From: Protonemura montana
Lineage: Eukaryota > Arthropoda > Insecta > Plecoptera > Nemouridae
Assembly (NCBI GenBank): GCA_947568835.1
Contig: OX387612.1
Span: forward strand, 4,402,001 to 4,466,000
Length of the DNA: 64,000 nt
Reading direction: 5' to 3'
The notes below the pieces were generated by a model that saw nothing but the letters and a program-made list of their open reading frames with translations, had not been told where the DNA came from and searched no databases. Shown here one piece after another: positions 53,957-64,000 of this stretch. Made by a program: the position numbers and the translations under genes. Numbering within the stretch: the first letter of the stretch is position 1; each line of letters begins with the position of its first letter.

Positions 53957-54415
53957 CAATGTAATAGAAATGGGTGGGTGAAACAAGGGTTGTCATGGCA
54001 ATCTAAAACAAGTAACCCGTGCCCGGCATCGGGCAGTTCATCACAATGTCATGGTAATGGGTGGGTGAAGCATGGGTTTTCATGGCAATCTAAAACATGT
54101 AACCCGTGCCCGGCATCGGGCAGTTCATCACAATGTAATAGTAATGGGTGGGTGAAACAAGGGTTGTCATGGCAATCTAAAACAAGTAACCAGTGTCCGG
54201 CATCGGGCAGTTCATCACAATGTAATAGTAATGGGTGGGTGAAACAAGGGTTGTCATGGCAATCTAAAACAAGTAACCCGTGCCCGGCATCTGGCAGTTC
54301 ATCACAATGTAATAGTAATGGGTGGGTGAAACAAGGGTTGTCATGGCAATCTAAAACAAGTAACCCGTGCCCGGCATCGGGCAGTTCATCACAATGTAAT
54401 AGTAATGGGTGGGTA
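53957..54415 (+). repeat. 87-bp tandem array (5 units)
   Basis: Units contain GTAATAGTAATGGGTGGGTG, AAACAAGGGTTGTCATGGCA, AACCCGTGCCCGGCATCGGG and CAGTTCATCACAAT. CCCGTGCCCGGCATCGGG has a short self-complementary core. The 87-bp period keeps a 146-codon frame open (29-residue repeat), but changes between units are not biased to silent sites, so I do not call a protein. Confidence 0.93.
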
Positions 54416-54764
54416 TAACGAGGATTCTCACGAAGAGAACTCGGACCGTATTGTAGCCAAAGAAGAAAAGTGCATTGCGTCGCTCATTTTTAAATAATTC
54501 CTCATTAATTAGCGTAACTACCATATAATTACCAAATTAAACCTTGATATTCGACCGTCATGTGCCGTTATCGTATGCGTCGGTCGGTACTGAGCTTATA
54601 ACGGAAGGATTGGAGATCCTTAATGACATCAGACAATGGGGTTGAGGTTGGCGATGTGGGAAACAACATTCTTTGATATCAAAATGTGATTAAATTAAAT
54701 AATATGAGACGTTTGGCTGAAAAAGTTGTCTGATTTTTACTGACAGAAACTCTCTAAGAGTTTA
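54416..54764. other. Unique DNA
   Basis: No feature was recognised. Confidence 0.5.
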
Positions 54765-54985
54765 TAAATACAGTTAGAGAGCCAGCGTTTATGATAAACT
54801 TTCTGCTGAGCTGGCAACATGGGGTGACGATAGCTGCCACCTAATAGCGCTTTTAAAACACCTCAAAAATTAAATAATTACGACTTAAATTAACCGATAC
54901 AGGTGTATTAACCGTTGAGGTTAGCATTAATAAAGATTAATTGAGCGTAACTAATTAAATTAAATTTCTTAACACTCCTTAAACT
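54765..54985 (+). repeat. Family L repeat, copy
   Basis: AGAGAGCCAGCGTTTATG, GAGGTTAGCATTAATAAAGA, TTAATTGAGCGTAACTAATT; internally shortened. Confidence 0.7.
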
Positions 54986-55020
54986 ACGGAGCCCATAATC
55001 AGGAGTGGCGATAGCTGCAA

Positions 55021-55275
55021 TTGCAAGAATTTGTGGATCCGGCCAAGGTAGAGGAAATATCCAAAACATTTTTCGTTCGAGCGATTTGGTCTTCCTCGGG
55101 ACAGCTTTACCACTATCGTTCTCAACGTGAAATGCAGTTTGGGGTAAAACCGAGAGTCTCGACCGCCGGCGAAGCGCAGTTCCTGACGAAATCTTACTTG
55201 TTGAACGTCAACGGAAGTGACGTCTACAGTTGGGAGAAAGACGTCGGTCTAACGAAACTGTTCGTTTCGGCGTGA
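55021..55275 (+). CDS. Unassigned coding-like ORF, possibly a terminal exon
   Basis: 84 codons ending in TGA. After an acceptor-like TTGCAAG the frame reads EFVDPAKVEEISKTFFVRAI, WSSSGQLYHYRSQREMQFGV, KPRVSTAGEAQFLTKSYLLN and on to LTKLFVSA. GC content rises to about 50 percent and third positions favour G/C, like the verified exons of PDZ-GEF. I do not recognise the family. No donor is needed if this is the last exon of a plus-strand gene, but I found no upstream exon. Confidence 0.45.
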   Translation: MQEFVDPAKVEEISKTFFVRAIWSSSGQLYHYRSQREMQFGVKPRVSTAGEAQFLTKSYLLNVNGSDVYSWEKDVGLTKLFVSA

Positions 55276-55451
55276 TACGTTACTGCCAGGCACGAGGCGA
55301 AAATAATTACTAACGAGATTTTTATGTTCTGAAATATATTTTATATTTTGATTATGAATAGAAGCGGAATGCAAATGGACTGTTACCTTGTTAAATTCGC
55401 CAAAGTTACTAGCAATGGCCTATTAATAACCAATAATCAATCAAACGTTCA
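55276..55451. other. Unique AT-rich DNA after the ORF
   Basis: No AATAAA was seen within 150 bp downstream of the TGA at 55273-55275. Confidence 0.5.
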
Positions 55452-56089
55452 AGCATAGGAGGTTCAATGGTAGATTCAACGTTTGGTAGCCATGGTGATG
55501 CTGAGATCGCCTGACAGAGCTTCTTAATTCAGCTATCTTATGTTACCACGGGTATATCATGGCCTAGCATAGGAGGTTCAATGGTAGATTCAACGTTTGG
55601 TAGCCATGGAGATGCTGCGATCGCCTGACAGAGCTTCTCAATTCTGCTATCTTATGTTACCACGGGTATATCATGGCCTAGCATAGGAGGTTCAATGGTA
55701 GATTCAACGTTTGGTAGCCATGGAGATGCTGAGATCGCCTGACAGAGCTTCTCAGTTCTGCTTTCTTATGTTACCACAGGTATATCATGGCCTAGCATAG
55801 GAGGTTCAATGATAGATTCAACGTTTGGTAGCCATGGAGATGCTGAGATCGCCTGACAGAGCTTCTCAATTCTGCTATCTTATGTTACCACGGGTATATC
55901 ATGGCCTAGCATGGGAGGTTCAATGGTAGATTCAACGTTTGGTAGCCATGGAGAGGCTGAGATCGCCTGACAGAGCTTCTCAATTCTGCTATCTTATGTT
56001 ACCACGGGTATATCATGGCCTAGCATAGGAGGTTCAATGGTAGATTCAACGTTTGGTAGCCATGGAGATGCTGAGATCGCCTGACAGAG
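55452..56089 (+). repeat. 114-bp tandem array, family A, copy 4
   Basis: About 5.6 units in the same orientation as the arrays at 1167 and 23418. It is the longest and most uniform of the four arrays. Confidence 0.95.
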
Positions 56090-56629
56090 ATGGGGAGCGT
56101 TTGACCTTTATAAGAAGACGTCGTCGTATTGAGATCTTTACGTTTTAAGCTATAAAAACATCTCCGATATGTCGAGTGCCATTATTTGAAAAATTCCCTT
56201 TTGAAATCTTCAATTCAAGAAACTCAAGGTAGGTCGAGAAAATTTCTCTCCGCTGCATCCGTGTTTTCCGCCACCCATTCCATTCCACGAAGATTAAAAA
56301 CATACAAAAGAACAAAAACTCGCAACCCCCCAATCGGGAGGGAAAATCGCTCTGATATGGAATCTATGTGCCCTACAGAAATATTTGAAAATGACATTTC
56401 TTCGGTCTCGGTTATGAAAGGCACCTTTCAATGATATTTCATTTTATTTGATTCCTGTGGAAAACGATCTCGAGTTGATTGAAAAAGGGGGCAGCGTTTG
56501 CAGTGGCGGGCAGACCATAAACGCAATGGCATATCGCAAAAATATTTTTTTTTTTTATAAAAACACATTTAATGAATAGGTTAAGTCTTGATTCTTATTT
56601 TTTATTCCGTACCTATTTTGTATGCCTAG
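56090..56629. other. Unique DNA with small opposing ORFs
   Basis: The plus ORF 56186-56434 and the overlapping minus ORFs 56424-56224 and 56333-56145 share the same DNA; none shows a domain. Confidence 0.4.
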
Positions 56630-57225
56630 TTTTAAGGGGAGGATGGGAAACCCGGTGCCGGCACGTAGCCTACTACTGTCGAAGACCAAGGCGACCACCG
56701 GCTTAACGTCCCTTCCGAAGGATGGTATAACTCAAACAACAGGATTCCTACACAAATCCATGCTGTCAAGAGGTTGATAAGCAAGGCGAGTGAAGTTGCT
56801 GTACTAACTTTCATTCCTCCAGTCTCTCTCCCGAACAGAACTGGTCATGTGTATGATGGTCACCCATCCAATACCTGACCCAGCGCAGTGTTACTTAACT
56901 TGCATCCCTCTAACCTCTCTCCCGAACAGAACTGGTCATGTGTATGATGGTCACCCATCCAATACCTGACTCAGCGCAGTGTTGCTTAACTTTCATCCCT
57001 CCAACCTCTCTCCCAAACAGAACTGGTCATGTGTATGATGGTCACCCATCCAATACCTGACTCAGCGCAGTGTTGCTTAACTTTCATCCCTCCAACCTCC
57101 CTCCCGAACAGAACTGGTCATGTGTATGATGGTCACCCATCCAATACCTGACTCAACGCAGTGTCGCTTAACTTTGGAACTCATGAGAACCGGTTTTTCC
57201 AGCACGCAAAACCATTCGGTAACGC
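56630..57225 (-). mobile_element. 5S-derived SINE with four promoter units, 3'-truncated
   Basis: Minus strand: head (CGGTTCTCATGAGTTCCAAA variant), four 91-bp units, then a body ending at GGTGCCGGCACGTAGCC/GGGTTTCCCATCC; the 3' conserved part and tail are missing. Confidence 0.92.
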
Positions 57226-58109
57226 ATCATTTTTTCAAGTCAACTGTTCCACCACGCACTATGCCCCCCGTCACACTATTTTGGATATTTGATCGGTGTG
57301 ACCTACCGCAGTAGATGGCCCACCAACCGTGACCTTTGCCCTTTGCAAATTACAGAGTGGTAGGTCTGTGGCCAGCATGAAATATGTAACCAAATTGAAA
57401 TGGCTTGGCGGTATTAAAACCGTAGACGCAGGGGAACATGTTTTGAATTATTGAACGTCATGTTCACAGAGAGATGAATAGCAGGGGTACACCACAGCAT
57501 CATGGAGCGAATTGAATTAATGCACCTTTGATGGTTGGTGTCAGGTGGCAGCAGTGAAAAACTGTTGCGGTTTTTGAAGAAATTTGCATTCAAGTTTTAG
57601 TTTTTGTCTGTTCAGCTTTTTAAATATTTGTTTCACGTCAAGTCATTTTGACGAATTTTTAGCTAAATACGTGTCAAAATTGAATAAATGTCAGTTATAA
57701 TTAGCTATATTTTACTTTTTTTTCTGTTTTGGGACTTCGAATGTACATTTTAGTAAATACGAGTAGCGAAAAATGAAGATTTGTAATTAGTTTCCCAGGC
57801 CATTTAAAACGTATTCCAAAAACTCTGGTGTTCAATTAGCAATCATGCGGGTTTCGGTGCAAATCTTGGTATTTGTGAAGTATTGTAGAAAGATTCCACA
57901 ACGCAACGCAATCAATCAATTCTGACAGCGAACATGTTTCAGAGGTAAATATTGACTTGTACAAATGATTGAACATCATTAATAATTGTTACGCCTCAGT
58001 TTTAGAGATACACTAAGAACTAGCTAAACTAGAGGTTCATGAACACAATTTGAGTTCTGTTGTTAGAAAAGCGTAGCGATATATTTAAGAATGATAATTT
58101 TATTTATTT
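57226..58109. other. Unique AT-rich DNA
   Basis: No gene or repeat was recognised. Confidence 0.5.
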
Positions 58110-58725
58110 GTGATGTTTAACGACGCACTGTTTTGACATCTGGCCATGCGGCACTGGTCTAATGGCGTCGGTGAATGAGTGGATGATGACGAGGATGATT
58201 ATGAACCTGACCTAGCCTAGAAGGGAGGAGAGGCAACCCGGTGCCGACACGTAGGCTTTTAGTGTTGATGAGAACCAAGAAGACCACCGGCTTAACGTCC
58301 CTTCCGAAGGACGGTACAACTCGAACAGAAGGATTCCTCCACAAATCCATGCTGTCGAGAGGTTGATAAGCAAGGCGAGTGAAGTTGCTGTACTAACTTT
58401 TATCCTTCCGACCTCTCTCCCGAACAGAACTGGTCATGTGTATGATGGTCACCCATCCAATACCTGACACAGCACAGTGTTGCTTAACTTTCATCCCTCC
58501 AACCTCTCTCCCAAACAGAACTGGTCATGTGTATAATGGTCACCCATCCAATACCTGACTCAGCGCAGTGTTGCTTAACTTTCATCCCTCCAACCTCTCT
58601 CCCGAACAGAACTGGTCATGTGTATAATGGTCACCCATCCAATACCTGACTCAGCGCAGTGTTGCTAAACTTCGGTGATCTCATGAGAACCGGTGTTTCC
58701 AACACGTCAAACCGTTCGGTTTTCC
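58110..58725 (-). mobile_element. 5S-derived SINE with three promoter units, full length
   Basis: Minus strand: complete head (GACGTGTTGGAAACACCGGT, TCTCATGAGATCACCGAAGT), three units, body, CGACGCCATTAGACCAGTGC and GTGCGTCGTTAAACATCACA. Confidence 0.94.
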
Positions 58726-59464
58726 GATGATAAAATGTGAAGCTGATCTATTGCATAGGTCAAAGCAAAGCTGTTAAAATTCCCTAAAGTCGTGAATAAA
58801 GAGAGAAAGACACAAAAGGGCTCAAAAAGTTTACAACTACTCGATTTTGATTTATTCAACATCGTTGCAAAGTTTGGTAAAAAAATATCGAAAACTTTTG
58901 GCAGTACAATTCTAAAAAGTTTTTACAACATTTAAAACAAATCGTAAATGTTAAAAATTTTAAAAACTCTTCGACCGATTTTGCTGAAAAACGTAGGGTG
59001 TTTAGGTTGAAAACAAGAAAATGTGCTCTGCAAATATCGTTCAAATCGGAGGAGAAGTTTAGACGCTAGAGCGCGAACAAAGAAAAAACACAATCGATAT
59101 TTTGTTCTGGTGTTACTGAATTTTAAGATTTCGCTTCACTCGCTACGCTCATCGATACGGTATAACCTGAACAAAATTGCTTGATCAGTGCTGGAAATTC
59201 GGTCGCGTCACGAATAGCTCATTTGTAGGTCGTGGCTTTGGCTTGGTCAGGCATCGCCAAAATCGAATCGGGTGGAACAAATGGCGACCGCGGCGCTTGG
59301 AAAGTTTGCCCCTTAATCCAAGTTCAAATGTTTGAACAAGATTTCAAGAATAAGTGCTTTTTAATGCACTTTCAAGACAGTGAAATTGGAAATTAAAACA
59401 AATATTGATCAGGGTTAGCTTTTCTCCCTTCCCGACTGAGTTCATTTTGAACAGATTTATTGAT
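58726..59464. other. Unique DNA
   Basis: No gene or repeat was recognised. Confidence 0.5.
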
Positions 59465-60112
59465 TTGGGGAGTTTGACGAAGCACTTTTTTGCTGACGGG
59501 CCCTATCGCAGTGGTCTAATAGCATTGATTTATAAAATGATGTGAACCGATCCCTACTCTTAGCCTACTCCTGTCATAGAGCACCAAGGGGACCATCGAC
59601 TTAACGTCCCTTCCGAAGGACGGTACAACGCTAACAACAGAATTCCTCCACAAATCCATGCTGTCGAGAGGTTGATAAGCAAAGCGAATGAAGTTGCTGT
59701 ACTAACTTTCATCCCTCCAACCTCTCTCCCGAACAGAACTGGTCATGTGTATGATGGTCACCCATCTAATACCTGACCCAGCGCAGTTTTGCTTAACTTT
59801 CATCCCTCCAACCTCTCTCCCGAACAGAACTGGTCATGTGTATGATGGTCACACATCCAATACCTGACTCAGCGCAGTGTTGCTTAACTTTCATCCCTCC
59901 AACCTCTCTCCTGAACAGAACTGGTCATGTGTATGATGGTCACACATCCAATACCTGACTCAGCGCAGTGTTGCTTAACTTTCATCCCTCCAACCTCTCT
60001 CCCAAACAGAACTGGTCATGTGTATGATGGTCACCCATCCAATACCTGACCCAGCACAGTGTAACTTAACTTCAGTAATCTCTCAAGAACCGACGTTTCC
60101 AAAAGGCTAAAC
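59465..60112 (-). mobile_element. 5S-derived SINE with four promoter units, diverged body
   Basis: Minus strand: head (CGTCGGTTCTTGAGAGATTA), four 91-bp units, body with GTTAAGTCGATGGTCCCC and a decayed 3' end (CCACTGCGATAGGGCCCGTC). Confidence 0.9.
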
Positions 60113-60604
60113 GCCATTAAGATAAAAAACCAGTGCCAAAAGCACCGTTGTCAAAACAACGTATCTTTGAAATCCACAAATCTACGAAAACAAACAAAAC
60201 TGTTTTAGAAAGCGCTACAAAATGCAAGCCAGTAAACTTCCGATAACGACAGGTTGAGAATTTCTCAGACCAGTGACCGCGTTTTTAGACCGTGGTATTG
60301 AAACGGTGACCGTGAATACGGTAATTGTCAACTGTCCAACGGTCGCCGCCGAGGATATTCAAAACTACACTCCGTAACAAGGTTGCACGGGCACTGCATA
60401 AATATCGAGCTAAGTACTGTTAAAAAGCTTTCGAGGGAAGGAGGAGCACTGACAATATTATAATTAACTCGAAAACTGAAACGTCGTAAACAAGACTTTG
60501 TCGACAATTGAATGCAGCTGCGAGTTCAGCTGTTATAGACATCGATACGGATAATTTGCGAAATGACAACAGGAGAATTAGAATAATTTGATGTGTTTTG
60601 AAAA
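60113..60604. other. Unique DNA
   Basis: No gene or repeat was recognised. Confidence 0.5.
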
Positions 60605-61335
60605 CTGACGTTAGTGTAAGACCGGGTGATGATGAGGATGATGATGAAACAAATCAGGCCAAGAGCGGAGGAGGGAAAACTTGGTGCCGGCACGTAGTCT
60701 AGTCCTGTTGAAGACCAAGGGGACCAACGGCTTAACGTCACTTCCGAAGGACGGTGCAACGTGAACAGCAGGATTCCTCCACAAATCCATGCTGTCGAGA
60801 GGTTGAAAAACAAGGTGAGTGAAGTTGCACTAAATTTCATCCCTTCAATCTCTCTCCCGAACAGAACTGGTCATGTGTATGATGGTCACCCATCCAATAC
60901 CTGACTCAGCGCAGTGTTGCTTAACTTTCATTCCTCCAACCTATCTCCCGAACAGAACTGGTCATGTGTATGATGGTCACACATCCAATACCTGACCCAG
61001 CGCAGTGTTGCTTAACTTTCATCCCTCCAACCTCTCTCCCGAACAGAACTGGTCATGTGTATGATGGTCACCCATCCAATACCGGACTCAGCACAGTGTT
61101 GCTTAACTTTTATCCCTCTAACCTCTTTCCCGAACAGAACTGCTCATGTGTATGATGGTCACGCATCCAATACCTGACCCAGCGCAGTGTTGCTTAACTT
61201 TCATCCCTCCAACCTCTCTCCCGAACAGAACTGGTCATGTGTATGATGGTCACCCATCCAATACCTGACCCAGCGCAGTGTTGTTTAACTTCGGTGATCT
61301 CACAAGGATCGGTGTTTTTAACACACCAAACCATT
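60605..61335 (-). mobile_element. 5S-derived SINE with five promoter units
   Basis: Minus strand: head (GTGTTAAAAACACCGATCCT, TGTGAGATCACCGAAGTTAA), five 91-bp units and the body to GCACCAAGTTTTCCCTCC; the 3' conserved part is lost. Confidence 0.93.
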
Positions 61336-61879
61336 CAATTGGAGCTATGAACCATATTAAAAAATAAACACATTGGTTGACCTGTACCGACCCCAGTTTT
61401 CACCGAGCTGCTTTCATCTCGAATCATTACCATCCGTCATAACAACTGCAATCATTTAATTGATTAGATCGCGATGCTGTGATCACTCGCATTTTTCAAT
61501 TCTTTTCTGACTGAAAGAATGCCAAGGAAATGCACAGATCAAGTTATAAGACGTCAATGTGAAAGTGAACAATCGACGAGCAGACAAACAATAGTGAATT
61601 ACAGATAATGAATCCGTATACTTTCAAAAGAATGTTTCGTCTTTACAATAAACAATCAATTAATGAAATCTAGATCAAAGGCAAATTGAATTTATGGAAT
61701 CATATCAGTGTAAAGTGAATGCAAACACAAAAAGGTTCCAATTTTTAAGGTATTTCTTAACGGATTTTCAAAAGTCAATATTTACCGTTAAAAATGTTAG
61801 CTTTCAGATTTATTTGCTTGGGCTGCGTTGTCAAATTTACATACATTGCATTGTAATTATTTTTCTCGGTGTTGACCTC
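61336..61879. other. Unique AT-rich DNA
   Basis: No feature was recognised. Confidence 0.5.
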
Positions 61880-62630
61880 ACGGGCAGGGGTGGGGATAGG
61901 TATGTGAGTTGGCAACACAGCTTAGATGGTCGAGTCGAGACGGGTTGAAATGTTGACACCTGACAAGATGGACATGAATCGAACAAAGACCCTCCTGATG
62001 GGAAGGTGTGGGGGTAGGTGCGTGAGTTGGCAACACAGCTTAGATGGTCGAGTCGAGACGGGTTGAAATGTTGACACCTGACAAGATGGACATGAATCGA
62101 ACAAAGACCCTCCTGATAGGAAGGGGTGAGGGTAGGTACGTGAGTTGGCAACACAGCTTAGATGGTCGAGTCAAGACGGGTTGAAATGTTGACACCTGAC
62201 AAGATGGACATGAATCGAACAAAGACCCTCCTGATGGGAAGGGGTGGGGATAGGTATGTGAGTTGGCAACACAGCTTAGATGGTCGAGTCGAGACGGGTT
62301 GAAATGTTGACACCTGACAAGATGGACATGAATCGAACAAAGACCCTCCTGATGGGAAGGGGTGGGGGTAGGTACGTGAGTTGGCAACACAGCTTAGATG
62401 GTCGAGTCGAGACGGGTTGAAATGTTGACACCTGACAAGATGGACATGAATCGAACAAAGACCCTCCTGATGGAAAGGGTTGGGGGTAGGTACGTAAGTT
62501 GGCAACACAGCTTAGATGGTTGAGTCGAGACGGATTGAAATGTTGACACCTGACAAGATGGACATGAATCAAACAAAGACCCTCCTGATGGGAAGGGGTG
62601 GGGGTAGGTACGTGAGTACCATACCAGTTA
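61880..62630 (+). repeat. 118-bp tandem array (about 6.4 units)
   Basis: The unit contains GGGGTGGGGGTAGGTACGTG, AGTTGGCAACACAGCTTAGA, TGGTCGAGTCGAGACGGGTT, GAAATGTTGACACCTGACAA and GATGGACATGAATCGAACAA. The period of 118 is not a multiple of three, so the overlapping ~116-codon minus-strand ORFs that start once per unit are by-products. Isolated older units occur at 32590 and 50060. Confidence 0.96.
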
Positions 62631-62974
62631 GACATTTTGAAATTAAATATCGTCTTCTTAGAATTTAAGAACGTTACCGGTCGGATTGGATAAACAATCG
62701 AATAATTGCCCAGAAATAAAATAAAGAACTTATAAACAATCAGAGTTTATTCTCAATTAGATTTTAACTTTAAATTCGTCTCAAGTGAGTAATCATGAGA
62801 CAAGTGAGCTTCTCGGACTTCTAGACCCAGCTATCATTTTAATTAATCACTTGAACTAATTGTCTTAATATCAACAATTATAATTGGAATTGGAAGGACG
62901 TCTCATTAAGACATCGCGTACTGGATATGATTTTAACAATATTTTCTGACAGAACAGCAATTGTCTACCTCTTT
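62631..62974. other. Unique AT-rich DNA
   Basis: No feature was recognised. Confidence 0.5.
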
Positions 62975-63850
62975 TACACATGACCAGTTCTATTCGGGAG
63001 AGAGGTTGGAGGGATGAAAGTTAAGCAACACTGTGCTGGGTCAGGTATTGGATGGGAGGCCATCATACACATGACCAGTTCTGTTCGGGAGAGAGGTTGG
63101 AGGGATGAAAGTTAAGCAACACTGTGCTGGGTCAGGTATTGGATGGGAGGCCATCATACACATGACCAGTTCTGTTCGGGAGAGAGGTTGGAGGGATGAA
63201 AGTTAAGCAACACTGTGCTGGGTCAGGTATTGGATGGGAGGCCATCATACACATGACCAGTTCTGTTCGGGAGAGAGGTTGGAGGGATTAAAGTTAAGCA
63301 ACACTGCGCTGGGTCAGGTATTGGATGGGTGACCATCATACACATGACCAGTTCTGTTCGGGAGAGAGGTTGGAGGGATGAAAGTTAAGCAACACTGCGC
63401 TGGGTCAGGTATTGGATGGGTGACCATCATACACATGACCAGTTCTGTTCGGGAGAGAGGTTGGAGGGATGAAAGTTTAGCAACACTGTGCTGGGTCAGG
63501 TATTGGATGGGAGGCCATCATACACATGCCCAGTTCTGTTCGGGAGAGAGGTTGGAGGGATGAAAGTTAGTACAGCAACTTCACTCGCCTTGCTTATCAA
63601 CCTCTCGACAGCATGAATTTGTGAAGGAATCCTGTTGTTCGAGTTGTACCGTCCTTCGGAAGGGACGTTAAGCCAGTGGTCCACTTGGTGCTCTCCAACA
63701 GAAGAAGCCTGCGTGCCGGCACCGGGTTTCCCCTCTCACTTCTAGACTAGGCTAGGTTCATCATCATCCTATCATTAACCGACACCTTAAAATCTGCGCC
63801 ACATGACGCGTTGTCAAAAAAGTGCGTCGTTAAACACCACAAATCAAAAA
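62975..63850 (+). mobile_element. 5S-derived SINE with six promoter units, headless
   Basis: It starts inside a spacer (ACACATGACCAGTTCTATTC), carries six 91-bp units starting at 63023, 63114 and so on, then a complete body (CTTGCTTATCAACCTCTCGA, CCGTCCTTCGGAAGGGACGT, GTGCCGGCACCGGGTTTC) and 3' end (GTGCGTCGTTAAACACCACA). The true 5S head is missing. Some units share the variant GGATGGGAGGCCATC, showing recent unit-by-unit spread. Confidence 0.95.
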
Positions 63851-64000
63851 ACACACTGCAAGCAAATAATCGAGCTTACATATTCAAAAAAAAATTGTGA
63901 ATTGCGAAACCAATCTTCCCAACATGGGAACTTGAATCTGACCAGGCATTCCAAAATTCTACCCGCTGTGAACTTTAACATAGAAATCAGCTCACGCACA
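63851..64000. other. Right edge, no feature
   Basis: AT-rich DNA with nothing recognised. Confidence 0.5.

Noticed and set aside
53978-54418. 146-codon ORF with 29-residue repeats
   Set aside because: It comes from an 87-bp minisatellite; the start codon lies inside the array and there is no flanking coding sequence.
61837-62635. Series of overlapping ~116-codon minus-strand ORFs
   Set aside because: They are offset by exactly 118 bp, so they are the same non-coding satellite read repeatedly in shifting frames.

Overview
The window is animal genomic DNA and contains no prokaryotic genes. It holds one recognisable gene on the minus strand: a PDZ-GEF, meaning a Rap guanine-nucleotide exchange factor of the RAPGEF2/RAPGEF6 family (dizzy/Gef26 in Drosophila). 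Twenty-one exons between 34866 and 319 join with GT-AG splice sites and unbroken reading phase into 1,268 residues that end at a stop codon. The 3' half of the gene is compact (22 kb: short introns, small phase-matched exons). The 5' half is inflated by one 18.3 kb intron. The first exons, encoding the start of the N-terminal cyclic-nucleotide-binding-like (CNB) domain, were not found and probably lie beyond position 64000. The gene architecture, the TTAGG-rich intron text and the many short TEs suggest an arthropod, most likely an insect; this is an inference and I cannot name the species.

Domain order along the protein is: end of CNB1 (exon 34866-34791); acidic/serine linker (16455-15501); CNB2 (14924-12542); RasGEF_N/REM (11669-10638); PDZ (10106-9266); basic linker (8480-8201); Ras-association (7572-6618); catalytic RasGEF (5655-4050); a Ser/Pro-rich tail ending in the PDZ ligand -QVSAV (3567-319). 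An unrecognised, well-coded block at 35886-36198 has a splice phase compatible with the 34866 exon and may be an alternative N-terminal exon.

Almost everything else is repeats. Two groups dominate. (1) SINE-like elements with a 5S-rRNA-derived head, about 13 copies, in which a 91-bp unit carrying the 5S internal promoter has expanded to as many as six tandem copies. (2) Composite elements with a constant ~230-bp head fused at one fixed point to a 54-bp tandem array. There are also fold-back elements whose two arms are inverted tRNA-like modules, at least three other long-hairpin families, hammerhead-ribozyme-like motifs inside inverted repeats, dead non-LTR retrotransposon 3' ends, and tandem arrays of 114, 43, 63, 41 (two unrelated), 118 and 87 bp. 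Several of these arrays sit inside the small introns of the Rap-GEF gene.

Layout: 1-16.5 kb, the exon-dense 3' two-thirds of the gene; 16.5-34.8 kb, the giant intron with TE relics; 34.8-36.2 kb, the exon for the end of CNB1 and a candidate alternative exon; 36-64 kb, repeat-dense DNA with a few unassigned short ORFs (46.4-46.9 kb, 55.0 kb) and many 5S-SINE copies, probably further 5' intron or intergenic sequence.
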